Positions 45,572 to 57,300 of a stretch of DNA of 64,000 bases are shown here, piece by piece. This DNA comes from Ophiobolus disseminans (taxonomy: Eukaryota; Ascomycota; Dothideomycetes; Pleosporales; Phaeosphaeriaceae). Numbering within the stretch: position 1 is the stretch's first letter; each line of letters begins with the position of its first letter. The notes under the pieces are model-generated. The model was not told where the DNA came from. It worked only from the letters and a program-made list of their open reading frames with translations, and made no database searches. The DNA lies in the NCBI GenBank assembly GCA_010093685.1, contig MU006222.1, forward strand, positions 124,001-188,000, given 5' to 3'. The position numbers were made by a program, and so were the translations under genes.

Positions 45572-48500
45572 ATGGCGGACGCTACTCCCCAACTGAAGCG
45601 GAAGAGGGAAAGCGCGATTGGGTCGCAGAAGAAGTCCAAGAAACAGAGGCAGAGCGAGGCGAGTGCGGGACTGGATGCCGGCGCAATAGAGGATATTATT
45701 GATGCTACACCGGTAGTTGAGCCTGCGCCTGAAACACAAGCGACTCGGAAACCCATAGACAAATCGAAGCCAAGATCACGGAAACCGCAACCCAACGGCG
45801 TGCCTGCAGATGCGCCAGCGACCGCTGCGCCCAACTTGAAGCCGGAGACGCAGCCCAATGGCATTCCTGACAAAGCTGATGATTCCAGGGCGCTTTTGGA
45901 TACTCCATTGAAGCAAGGCAAGAAACAGCGAAAGCAGGAGCAGAAAGACAATAAGAATGCAGAGCAAGCTAACAGTGTCGATGCGCCAGAAGACGACGCC
46001 GCACCGCAGAGCACCGCAGCTCAATCTAAGCCGCAGGAAAAAGATGTCGATAAGGTCGCAAAGAAGAAGGCAAAGAAGGAACGGAAGGCTGAAGCCAAGG
46101 CCATCATCAAAGCGCAGACCAGCGATGTGAGCAAGTCACAAACATCAGGCTCGACAAAAGCAAAGAAGCAGAACAAGGTTCCCACAAGTTGGACTGCGTC
46201 GGCACCTCATGGCGGGTGGTTTCTTCCCCAAGATCCCATCTTCACCTCGGACGAAAAATACCTTATTCTCGCGACCCCCAAATCCGTGCAGATTTACTCC
46301 ACCGAAACGTCCCTCCTCGCTCGCGCACTACCTCTCGGCAGCACGAACAACATAATCACTACATTCGCACTCTCGTCAACCAAACCAAAGCAACTTTATG
46401 TCGCCGACTCCAGCGAGCTCATCACACTGTGGGATTGGACTGAAGGAACGAAGCTTGGAAGATGGCAGATCGGCGCAACGGTCAAAAAAATGGTAGTCAT
46501 CACTCGGCCTGGCGCTGACGACGATCTTGTATACTGTCACGAGGCAGGAAAAAACCACGTTGTCAATGTGCATGCGCTCCGCACCAAATCACAGGCTGGA
46601 GAAACGGAGCTCAAGCAAGTCTTGAAGTCATCATCCAAAATCACGACCATGCAAGTCCTGCTGCAAGGCAAGTATGTCGTTGTGTCCACCATAGACACCA
46701 TCACAGTTGGAAAGCGCATCAAGGCTAGCAAAACAGCCGTGCAGGACTTCTCGTACTTGTGGAGGGAGATCAGACTAAGCAAACAGATTACCACATGTAG
46801 TACGTACTTCCGTCAACCGGAAGTATCCGAGAAGGGCAAGAAAACGGCACAAGATCAGAGAGACGTACTCGACATAGCAGTCGGTGACGAGAGTGGGGTT
46901 ATATTGCTGTTCGAGGACATATTGGCGAGTTTCGCTACGATTGAGAGCAGTCAGAAAGGCAACAAGAGTGGGTCTGATAGCGCCGAGAGTCTCCGTCCAA
47001 AACGATTCCACTGGCACAGAGATGCAGTCGGCGCAGTGAAGTGGTCGCTTGATGGTAGGTAAAAGCTTCAAAAGATTCTCGAGACGATACTGACATGGCA
47101 CAGGCAATTACTTCATCTCTGGCGGCGACGAGACTGTCCTGACTATCTGGCAACTTGCTACCGGCCAAAAACAGCACCTTCCCCATCTTACTGCGGCAAT
47201 CGAGAACATAGTCGTATCGCCGACTTCATACGCGCTTTGTCTCGCCAACAATTCTGTCATCGTACTCTCTACAACTGAGCTTGAAGCGAGGACTAACATC
47301 ATTGGCATACAGACACGGCGAGTGGACAAGCAGCAGTTGGTGAAATCGAAGAGTGGTGGGTTCCCGATGCATGCATTACAACCAGTGCCGATTGCGATCG
47401 ACCCGAAGAACGCGCAGCAGGTGCTATTCGCAGTGCCGTCGTCTCAGCCACGGCATAAATTCGATGGAGTATGTGCTGCGCCATATCTCCAAACATTTGA
47501 CATCGCCAATCAGCGTCCTGTGTCTCGACAAGCATTGACGCGTAATAACGCAACAGATCCCAACATGGGCCCTGATGGGAAACGAATCATCGAGCCTAAT
47601 GTACATATTCTTCAGGTCAGCCATGACGGCCAATACCTCGCCACGGTTGACGTTTGGCTACCACCCAAGGCGGATCTGAGATATCTCAGCGAAGGCGAGA
47701 GCGACAATCACGAGGAAGAGCGTTTGCGCCGCCGTGAGGTATATCTCAAGATCTGGCGACGGGACGAGAAGAACGGGCAGTGGGTGCTCGAAACTCGAAT
47801 CGATGCTCCTCATTTCCTCGAAGATGCCTCTAGCGTCGTCAATGTTGTGGATCTGGTAGCCAACCCGAAGGAACATGGCTTCGCAACGATTGGTGAAGAT
47901 CACGTTGTGAGAATTTGGAAGCCGAAAACACGGCTACGGGACGGTCTGGTAGTACGAGGCGCTGGCGACCGAGGAATGGTCAACTGGTCACTCCACCGTT
48001 CTGTCGAGCTTCCTAAACCTGGCAAGCTTTGGCTAACAGAGACGAGCGCAAGTCCACAGATTGTGCGCACATCACGACTGGCTTTCTCGGCAGACGGGTC
48101 AGTCCTCGCTGCAGGCGTGTCCGGATCGTCTGACTTGGATCGTGGACTCATTCATCTCATCGGTACAAACAGCGCTACTATCCATCGCTCCATGACTGAA
48201 ATCGACACGACAGTACTCTGCGGCCTTGGAATCGTTGGTCGCTATCTTGTCGCCGTTACCGACTGCATCAACGTGTGGGACATGGTCTACGATGACCTGG
48301 TGTACTGCGCACCCATCAACACTGCTGGGGTTGACCAAGTCGAGCGCACTTCTATCGTCCGCCTAGCTGCCAACGAGATTGACGGCACATTCGCTGTTTC
48401 TCTACCTCAACTCGAGAAGTACGAGGGACAAAGTTCATGGATCCAAAAGACTACATCCAAGATACTAGTGTATAGCACAGCGCAGAAGGAGCCGCTATCA

Positions 48501-48875
48501 TCACACACTATACCTGGTATTACCTTAGGTCTAGTCGCAAGGCAAGGACAGATGGGGTACGTCGCACTCGACTCCGTTTCGTGTCTCAGGACGATCAGCC
48601 CATCCACTGGTGCTGTGAAGCTTCCCACGCCTCAGCCGACCGAGCAGATGGAGGTACAGCAAATCAAAGACGTCACTGAAGACGACCGGGAGGATACAGC
48701 AAGCAAGGCGCTCCAGCTCGAGGACGTCGTATTGGAAAACGATTACGACAAGCCGAACGTTACGCAACAGGACTTCGAGGAAATTTTCCATAACGGCAAT
48801 GCGCCACAGGCACCGAAGGATGTGTTCAGCGCTGTATTGCGTTTGTTTGGAGGAGCGGCAAAGGCAGCGGCTTAG
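45572..48875 (+). CDS. UTP17: WD40 U3 snoRNP protein UTP17/NAN1 (WDR75)
   Basis: It is a component of the t-UTP (UTP-A) subcomplex of the small-subunit processome in the nucleolus. Exons 45572-47054 and 47104-48875 encode 1084 residues. The first 200 residues are Lys-rich with repeated basic clusters typical of nucleolar proteins. Two WD40 propellers follow from about 210 on, with blades such as SSELITLWDW, HRDAVGAVKWSLDGNYFISGG, DETVLTIW, EDHVVRIWKP and LRLAFSADG-type repeats. The C-terminal 120 residues are acidic. The layout and length match fungal NAN1. Confidence 0.88.
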
Positions 48876-49546
48876 AAAGCGGCTCTTGTAGACAGTACTA
48901 GGTTGTGATACCAATCAAACGTTGATGAAGGTGTGCCTAACTATTTTCAGAGTGACGTGTACGTGATGCACTTGCTTTACGATCCAACGTGGTGCTCATG
49001 TGGTGTGTCGCAAATGCACTTTTAAGGTTACTCGAGCGTACCTACTCCAAACTTCTTCCTTGCCAAACAGGAGACCCTCTCGAGGTCGAACTTTCATCTT
49101 GTTTCTGGCCACTGCTACCAATTGGTATGCGTTGCGTGTCGATGGCCCCTTTGAAGGACACCTGGGCAAAAAGCCAACAAACCAGCCACAGTACCTGCCA
49201 ATCTCGCTGACGATCAGCTTGCGCCACATTGCAGATCATCGCCTTAGGTGTCCATTGGACCAGCGCCACAATTGCAATGTCTTAGCACCTCCTCCCACAA
49301 GCAACTCGACCACCGGAGTGGCTGCAGGATAAACAAGCGAAACACCACGTTGTTCGGACCCTGCCCAATCAGGAAAGTGTCATCAGCTAAGCGCACCACT
49401 CAACGATCTCGCGGATGAAACAAACCTCGCGGCGTGCATCTTCAATAGAGTCGACTGGCTGAGAGCGGTGTGCGCAACGGGAATGCCGCGAGGGTTAGGG
49501 ACGGGCCTCGCGAATGGCACAGGGGTATAGCGGCATCTGATCAATC
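48876..49546. other. Intergenic region between UTP17 and the PLC-like gene
   Basis: Tandem genes are separated by 670 bases. Short ORFs without motifs are present. No gene is supported. Confidence 0.4.
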
Positions 49547-51191
49547 ATGCATCGACGTAGTGAAAGGGGGACGAGATGGGGGATAAGTATGATGATGGCC
49601 CTGCAGATGGGTGTCGTGGTTTCGGAAATTCCAAAAGATCGTGCTGGTTTCGCAATCATCGGAGAAGAGCAAACTGTGCTGAAAGAAAAAGATTACGACT
49701 CGCTTCGAAACAGTTCGTTAGTAGAAGAAGGCTTCATGGGTTGGGGCGGTGCATTGACGTTGGTGAATGGCTCGCCGTTTGACTGGAGCGTGAGCAGCAC
49801 GAGTAGCTATCAGATGCCAGCATGGAAATGGCCCACGGTCACAGCAGGTATACAACCATCACAATTCTTAAGCACCATCCTCAGACTGATGATTTACAGG
49901 CAAGGCATCAAGAGTCTACGTCGAGTTTGGCACAATAGGAAACACCAGGGATGATGCCGCAGAAGCCTACTACGATATCACGGGCACTTCAAACAAGTTT
50001 ACAATACTGGCTCGTAAGCCCTCTGACTACAAGCTCACCATCTCGCTCAATGGCATGTCGACTCAGCAGAGCCCGCAGGGCTCACAGGTCGACCTTGGCT
50101 TTCGCCATGATGCTGCTGTTAACTGGATTTTATCAACAGATGAGGCTGGAAAATGGTGGTCGAATAGCGGAACTTATACCGATTGGATGCAGCAGAGCAT
50201 GGGGTCGCTTGCCAATAGGACTCTCAAGCACATTTGCATGCCTGGATCACACGATGCGGGCATGGGACCTGTGTTTCGACCAGGAACGATTGGATCGCAT
50301 TTTGCCAACACTCAAACACAGTATCTGGACTTTTATGCGCAGCTAATGGCCGGCTCGAGATTTTTCGACTTGAGACCTGTTATATCGGGTGGGCAATGGG
50401 TATCCGGTCACTACAGTGCAGTCGGAGACATTTGGCTGGGCGGTAATGGCCAGTCTATCGCAGACATCGTCCGACAAGTCAACGACTTTACCTCGAGATA
50501 CCAAGAGCTTGTCATCATCAATCTCAGCCACACACTCGACACCGACAACGACTACAAAGCCCTGACACAATCCCAGTGGAACTCCCTCTTCGACGCCCTT
50601 AAAGGCCTTAATAACCGCTACACCGTCAGCAACCCCAGCTCCACCGACTTCTCCAGCAGCAAACTCAGCGACTTCATCACCGACCGCGCCTCCGTCTTCA
50701 CCATCGCCCAACTCCCCAACGGCATCAACCTAGGCGACTACGCAAACCAGGGCTTCTACACCTCCGCAAACTTCCCCTTTTACGACTCCTACTCCAACAC
50801 CAATAACCGCGCCACCATGAAAAACGACCAACTCGCCAAACTCGCCGCAAACCGCAACATCGTCGCCGACCCCGCCCTCCGCAAAGATAAATTCCACATC
50901 CTCTCCTGGACAATGACGCAGCAGCCCGAAGACGTCTTGAACTTCGATAGGGCGATTATGAACATGGCGGCCGAGGCTTTTGATGACTTGGTTAGCGAGG
51001 CGTGGAACGCTTTTACGCCACTGAGTTTTCCGAATGTGCTGTATGTGGATGCGCTGGGCGTGAGGGATAAGAGCGTGGTGTTTCCGTATGACAGGCCGAG
51101 GAGTGTGGGTGTCAATGGGGATGTTGCGGCGCTTGCGATTGCGGTGAATAATGGGTTTGCGGGGAGGAATGGGATTGTGACGGGGAGATGA
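49547..51191 (+). CDS. PLC-like phosphodiesterase (PI-PLC X-type TIM barrel)
   Basis: Exons 49547-49847 and 49900-51191 encode 530 residues. The N-terminal 150 residues carry a beta-rich domain with short Trp motifs (GWGGALTLVNGSPFDW). The phosphodiesterase barrel begins near 215 with KHICMPGSHDAGMG, whose His is the first catalytic residue of the X domain, and continues with SRFFDLRPV and VSGHYSA carrying the second His. The start is uncertain: a downstream Met cluster (from about residue 15) would give a more hydrophobic N-terminus. Fungal proteins of this family are often secreted, and the substrate is unknown. Codon use changes from mixed to C-rich in the second half. Confidence 0.85.
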
Positions 51192-51824
51192 AGGGGAGGG
51201 TTATGTTATTTATCACATGAGTAATATCCCCCATTGCGTAGCGAACATCACATCGTAGCAAGGAAATCACATATACCTAGACTTCTAAACAAAAAATTTT
51301 CTCCTATAGCTAGATATATATCCTATACTACAGAAGGTACATACAAGGAGTCTTCCTCTACTGCCTACCCACTACGTTTTGTAAAATTACCAATCTCATT
51401 GTTGCCGTTACGCCTCAAAAGTAGGGGCATTTTCTCGCCACGTCGTAAGATTTCTCAGCTACAGCTCTAACACGAAGCTCTTTCTACTCCTAATACCCAC
51501 ATATTGTAATATCCACGCCTAAGAGCCCAGGATCACGCTAATAGGCCGTATTCAGCCCTATAGCGGCAAGGAAAGGATGATTCATGCCGCGTTGCCACGC
51601 CAATCAGTACTTCATTGACCTAAGCGAGACCAACCCCGCTCACTCTAAGACACCGTCAGCACCATCACATAATAATAACAGTATAATACAAGCTAGAGTC
51701 TGATACTGTGGCGCTGCGCTCACCTAACTACCCACGTAAGCGATCAGTACAATAACATCACAGAACAAGGCCCTAAAACTTCAGTTTCACATGAATTGAG
51801 ACACGCACATCTTGCGATACAGTC
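51192..51824. other. AT-richer spacer, possible repeat remnant
   Basis: The base composition shifts to many TA steps (51280-51720), unlike the gene spacers further left. This is what remains of repeats after C-to-T mutation processes in fungi, but no element boundaries or terminal repeats can be seen. Confidence 0.35.
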
Positions 51825-52517
51825 ATGGTTCATAATTCAGACCTAACACGCGAAAAAATACCTATTGACGCCATACTAGTTGCCGACCTCACACCAGCCC
51901 AACTCGACACTGTCCAGGAAAAGTTCGGCAATGGCGCAATTCTCTGCAACCCATTTCTAGCTGAACAGCTCTTCATCCACGACAAGCGCGAATGGTCATC
52001 TTGCTCCCTCGCAGACTTAAAGCGCAAAATGCCTGACACCTGCCCACTCCTTGTTGTAGACTTGCATACCCCCAATGACGGCGCGGTATGGTACATTGAA
52101 GATTTTGCTAACCAGCAGGACGTTGACGGCGGTATCGTTGAAAATACTAACACGCTGTTCAAGATATGTATGAAGCTCGAGGACGTCGTCATATCGTACA
52201 TCCAATTCTCTCCCTGTTAAAGTAATCCCGACTGAGTCTGTGCTAGATACATGAATTTTGAAGTCGCCAGCACCTCCACTGACGAGAACCTATCTCAGAT
52301 TGGCATCTTCTGCCCGATTCTAGAAGAGTTTACGCAGGACAAACTATACACCCTTGGCTTCGATTGCTACCTGAACCCAACGTGGGTGACCACTTCCCTA
52401 GATGAGATAGAGGAGGGTACCGAGCTAGATACGCTGATGAACCTTCTACCGCTGCCCACTAAGGTCTATCGCTTGAAAGAAGATGTAGCAAGAAGCAACG
52501 GTCTTAAGAGCACGTGA
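51825..52517 (+). CDS. Unrecognised protein, in-frame stop near its end
   Basis: Exons 51825-52195 and 52247-52517 join in frame over a 51-base intron (GTACAT..CTAG) to give 213 residues. I do not recognise the family. The protein is acidic and soluble-looking, with no signal peptide or membrane segment. After the TGA at 52515-52517 the same frame stays open for 47 codons to a second TGA at 52659-52661. That extension has the same amino acid character as the upstream part. The first TGA could have arisen from CGA by C-to-T mutation, so the gene may be recently damaged or truncated. It stands alone in an AT-richer stretch. Expression is unknown. Confidence 0.6.
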
Positions 52518-52661
52518 ACTACTGGCGGCAGTGAGGCGAAGGATAATACGCTTCTAGATAGCACAGCACTGAAGTTTCCGAAGGGAAGTCGGATTTTGCA
52601 GGTAGATTATGATCCTCAAACTGTAGTGCCGCGGTGCGAGAGACCTAAAGGAAGCTTGTGA

Positions 52662-53569
52662 GAGACGTCAATTGTAACTAAGGTGTTATGTGAAGTGCAC
52701 GGGAGAGATTTGTCGCTCTTCTATTTTCAACTTTTGTCTTGCCTCCAATTGGCCAGGTAGTAGGTCCCAGTGTCTGGCAGCGAACAAAGGACACATCGCC
52801 ACTTCTGAATTTAGGCTAGACAAACTACTTAAATAATGCAAACTAGTTAAACGTCTACGTGTTTGCGCCACAGGTGAGATAAGAGCGCTAAGATTCAGTA
52901 CGTCCAAAGTTTTGATGCTAACCCTAGAAGAGTTAAGCTAAAATACCGTGAGGATTGTGAACCCAACTGCCGCTCGGCGAAACTCTCGGACTCTACCACC
53001 CTACTTCGGATTGACCTGACTCCTTGATGCCTAATTCTTCCACGACTATACTATCCTACGACAGTTCTGAAATCCCAAGATGTGCCGCTACTTGTTGTCA
53101 AACAGGGGTATAATGGCCAAAGGAGAATTTGACACGAAGTTAAATTGATCGACCACGACAGCAATACTGTGTATTTTTTCTCCATACGCTGGTATCTAGA
53201 GTAGAAAGGGTCAAAGAATTTATTGTGTCTACTATAGCTTATGTAATAGACTCGCAAGAATAATGTTTGAGATGTTTGATGAGGGAAAATCTCTCGTTAC
53301 AGTGTGATGTTCGCTACGTTGTGGGGGATATTAGATTTATGGGGTTTGAAATTGGTTCGACGGTTTATTACAGCCATCACCTTCGTGAAAAATTTGAGTT
53401 TGATGATTTATTAAAGTTGCTGTGCATTGTCGTACGATTCATCATTCGGCACAGAGGTTAATGGATCGTGCTCCATTGTTCTGCACATTGCACACTGCAG
53501 ATGCCATTCATCGCTAATGCAGAATGCTCCTTAGACTTTTGATTCACGCGTGGTTCTGCTCACATGGTA
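52662..53569. other. AT-rich gene-free spacer
   Basis: About 900 bases are rich in A and T with only short ORFs. A 64-codon ORF at 53267-53461 has no motif. I see no terminal repeats. Possible decayed repeat. Confidence 0.35.
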
Positions 53570-55652
53570 TCATGTCCTTGTCGTATATTCAAGCGATCGG
53601 TGCATCTCGATTAGCTCGGTATCATGCAAATTGTGACTCGGAGTCTCCGGCTTGAGCTTCTTTGCCCTGTCTGTACCAAGGACAGCGGCCTCGGATGTCT
53701 CGCTTAGGTGGTGAGCCCTCAGGAATAGGTTCGCGATGAACGAGAGGCCAGCGACCACTGCAAACTGCGCGTTATGTAAGTGAACATATATCATTCGCTT
53801 CCTGGAGTACGTACCATCATCCAGACTGATCTCAATGACCGAAAGTACGCATCCTGTATGATGAGACGCTGAGATAATGGAAGTGTCTGAATGAGTTCAA
53901 CGCTGGCTGCAGCGTCGTCACCGCTAAACTTGCTGGCCAGTTCTTTTCCGACTTCCTCAGCCAACCCTTGATTAGCAGCGTTCATGCCGTTTTGAAAGAT
54001 CACTCCACCGAGAACAAGCGCAATAGTAGTTGCGAGTGATCTCACAAAGGCCATCGTTGCCTGTATGGAAGCGGTATCCATAGAAGCAGTGCCGAGAACT
54101 GTCATAGCGGCTTGGGCTGCGATCAGCGCCGGCTCGATATTCATGCCAATACCCAAACCGGTCAGGACCTCAAAGATCATGAGCTTTGTCATATCTCCAG
54201 CTTTGAGGCTGACAAATAAACCACTTCCCAAGCAGAGCAATATGTGTGCCACGTATGTGACAGGAAGATAAGTTCTAGTCTTTTGCATGTATACCCCAAC
54301 GCACGCAGCAGAGACGGAACACGCTACAATCAATGGGATAAGATGAATGCCAGAAACTAAGGCGTTGGCGCCGAGGACGGACTGCGAATACAGTGGCAAG
54401 TAGTATGAGAGACCGATAAGGATGTAGAAATTACAGGACCAGATAATGTAAGAGGGAATCGTCGATCGGTTGAACAAGCGTAGCGGTATGACTGGGTTCT
54501 TCGCGAGCTTCCACTCGTTAGCCATAAAGATAGCGATGGTGACCTAAATTGGTGTACGAAGTCAGCAATCGTTATCTTGCAGTGTGTACAAATGATGATA
54601 CTTACAATGCCAAACACAATGAGGTTTATGACCGTTGTAGATGACCACGGGAACGTGACGTCTCCAAAGTCCAGACCGAGTAGCACCATCATTGCGCCGC
54701 CAACCAGAAGAACACTGCCGATCCAATCAATAGCCTTGAGTCCCGCAAGAACAGGCGTGTGAGGCGAAGGCAACTTCAAAACAAACAGGAGTACCAGAGA
54801 GACTACGGCGCCGATAGGTAAATTGATCCAAAAGCACCATCTCCAACCAAGCCGTGTAGTCATCGTAAGGCTGCCTCCAATGACAGGACCAATTGCGCTT
54901 CCAACAGCCCACACACAGGAAGTAATAGCAAGATAAAGGCCTCGATCTCGCAGCGAAAAAGTATCACAGATAATAACGTTGACCATCGTACCCATTCCCG
55001 CCGATCCAAGGCCCTGAAACGCGCGTCCGACAATGAGCGAGTGCATCGACGGTGCGAGCGCGCATAGTAAACTCCCACCTAGGAATATACCGAGGGCGAT
55101 CAAGAGGATAGATTTCCGTCCCCAGATATCGGCAAAGGAACCCCAAATCGGCGTGCTCACTGTACTGGCGAGGATGAAGGCGCTCCCAATCCAGACGTAG
55201 CCGGTGGTGGAGTGGAAGTCTTGCACAATCGTGGGGATGGCCGGCGTGATGATGGTAAGATCTAGTGCAGAGAGAAAGACGGACAGACAGAGGGGTGTCA
55301 TTATAAAGGCGATAGAAGTTGCGGATGGCCTTGTGGTGGCGCCGTTTGAGGGCGTACTGGGGTTTAAGGCGGGTTGTGGTGTCGTGACATTTGGAGCGAG
55401 AATGCTTGTTGAGGGAGCGGCGGATAGCAGTATTCTGTTGTTGTTTGCGAGAACGGCTTGAGGGATGATTTGGAGCTGGTCCACAGCCGCCTGCATTGAG
55501 GTAGTATGCATCGCCGGTTGTATTTCATCGACGCTAGTGTTGCTGAACTCTACTGAGAAATTTGTCGCTATTTCGATCGCAGTAGCATTGCTTGACGTGC
55601 TAGGATAGGCTCTGGCGGGTTGTGACATCGCCGCTGCAGATGCTGAGTGCAT
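53570..55652 (-). CDS. DHA2-type MFS multidrug/secondary-metabolite exporter
   Basis: Exons 55652-54606, 54543-53815 and 53764-53570 encode 656 residues. After a hydrophilic N-terminus of about 110 residues rich in Ser, Thr and Asn, 14 hydrophobic segments are readable. TM1 carries LSVFLSALDLTIITPAIPTI, the typical drug:H+ antiporter motif. The motif A loop is GSFADIWGRKSILL, and motif C is in AVGSAIGPVIGGSL. The C-terminus is charged and cytosolic. DHA2 exporters often accompany secondary-metabolite genes. The nearest upstream sequence here is a decayed polyketide synthase relic (56.7-57.3 kb). The substrate is unknown. Confidence 0.9.
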
Positions 55653-56730
55653 GCGTACTGATTTCTCCCGTTACGTCCTTGACAAGAATGCGAATATTGA
55701 TTTGTGGCTTGATATGAGCGGCCTACGAGCTTGAACTGCTAAAAGGTACATCCCGAGGAGTTCGGAGCGTGAGCGAACAAGTATTGCGCACACACCGCAG
55801 ACTGATTGCGTAAGCCGTGAGACGCCGCCTACCTACCTAGGTAGGTATGCACATGTCTCAACTGCACTTGCGCACACGACCCCGTGCTTGATGCGGACGA
55901 TGGCATGGAGAAAAGCTGATCTGCGGGGTATAAGCTGACCGCATCTACTTCTAAGGCTTGGCCTTGCGTCTCAAAGGGTTGAGCCGTGCCACCCGCTCGG
56001 AATCAATGCATGTCCATGTGTGGCCAAGAATAAGCAAATAGCAACCCAAAGCAAGAGAAACAATTATACCTTTGGCTACTTTTATTTGCATCGCAACAGC
56101 AAAAGATCGTCATTCGCGAACATCGAAGCTGTTCATGAACAGGATACAGGCGCAACGACATAGTAACCGCTACAGAAGCCAGGTTCGCTCCTCAAAGTAG
56201 CTGAAGAGAATATATAAGACGTCTAGCTCACAAGATTGCGAACTTCAAAGCGGCAGCGTTAATCACAAGTATAGTGAAGCTTAGGCTGTTCGGCGAAGCT
56301 TTCACGCATCGACATAGACCTGAAACCGATGTCAGAAATGGTAGTACTAGGAACAACAAGTACCTAGATTACATGATGATTGTGAAAGCCTCATGTTCCG
56401 CGCATCCCAATCTCTTGTGCTTGATTACTCTGATCTACTTAGATCTCGAGTTGAGAACTAGCGATGACAGTTTTAGCGTCCATCAACGCAATATTGAAGG
56501 TATCGCGCGACAGCAAACACTTTTAGCAATCTTGACAGCAAGTCCGTAGAATACAGCGGCCTGTTGTATGTCAGTCGTATCGTTGGCGACGACTTGGTCA
56601 AATGAGCCGAGAAAGAAACTCAAGAGGGTGGTTCCCTCCAAAACACATCCATTCAGGGGCACAGCTCTGCGATCCATCTGACTAGCGAGCGGTCTGACAC
56701 ACTACACACAATAGTGTACACTCAGGTCCC
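55653..56730. other. Upstream region of the MFS gene
   Basis: It contains an 18-base palindrome (listed separately) and a TATATAAG at 56211. No intact gene is seen. A frame at 56330-56450 might be a further polyketide synthase fragment, but this cannot be supported. Confidence 0.4.
55830..55847. repeat. Perfect 18-base palindrome upstream of the MFS gene
   Basis: TACCTACCTAGGTAGGTA reads the same on both strands and lies about 180 bases before the MFS start codon at 55652. Its symmetric half-sites suit a dimeric regulator, but no regulator gene is near. Confidence 0.7.
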
Positions 56731-57300
56731 GAGGTCGACGTCTTGCTCCTTGAGAACGACTAGGTCGAGACCGAAGTTGCTGTGGTTGGTATGGAATTCG
56801 AAAACTTGGCCGACCAACGGGTTTCGTGCCTGGCAATGAAAGGGTAGCAGATCTTGAGTGCGGTGACCTTCGGTATTTGCTGTCCATACTATTGTCTATG
56901 GCCTCGTCATCGTTGCCAAAGTGCGAACCCATCGGTCGGTTCTTATCCATTCGACTTCCAGAGGGATTGGCACACCATTGAGTTGAGTGCGACTATCTGA
57001 GAGCTGGACTGTTCTACACGGCTGGTGCAGAGTCTGAATCGATTTCTTAGTGGACAAATATGGTGTCCGCAGCTCTTCTCGCTTCGACCTACGACCTTCA
57101 CTGCGCAACTTGCGTGCACCCTTGGTGGACCTGGTGTTGACGTTTGTCTCAACTCGGTGACTGTCGACATGCTACACGAGTCATCGCCGCCTCGCGGGGA
57201 ACGACTTCCTGATTGACGCTGGTAACAAGGGGATGATCATTCGTAATGCCTTCTCAGGGAAATCTGGTCCAGAGAGACTCCTCAATTCGCATCGGTCGAG
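56731..57300 (+). pseudogene. Decayed enoylreductase domain of a highly reducing polyketide synthase
   Basis: Short segments of a PKS enoylreductase (ER) domain appear in the right order on the plus strand but in changing frames. They are VETEVAVVGMEFENL (56764), EPIGRF followed by LPEGL (56925), FLVDKYGV (57044), GVDVCLNSVTVDMLHES (57133) and DFLIDAGNKGM (57203). At least four frame changes and several stops (for example TAG at 56761) break it. The order and spacing match the quinone-oxidoreductase-like ER of fungal highly reducing PKS. Glycine-rich NADPH-loop sequence is not recognisable. It cannot make a protein and is a relic. Remains of other PKS domains may extend to about 59 kb but are too degraded to call. 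Confidence 0.72.

Noticed and set aside
56274..56549. A possible methyltransferase-domain fragment upstream of the PKS ER relic
   Set aside because: A few residues resemble the region before the SAM-binding motif, but the GxGxG motif itself is missing.
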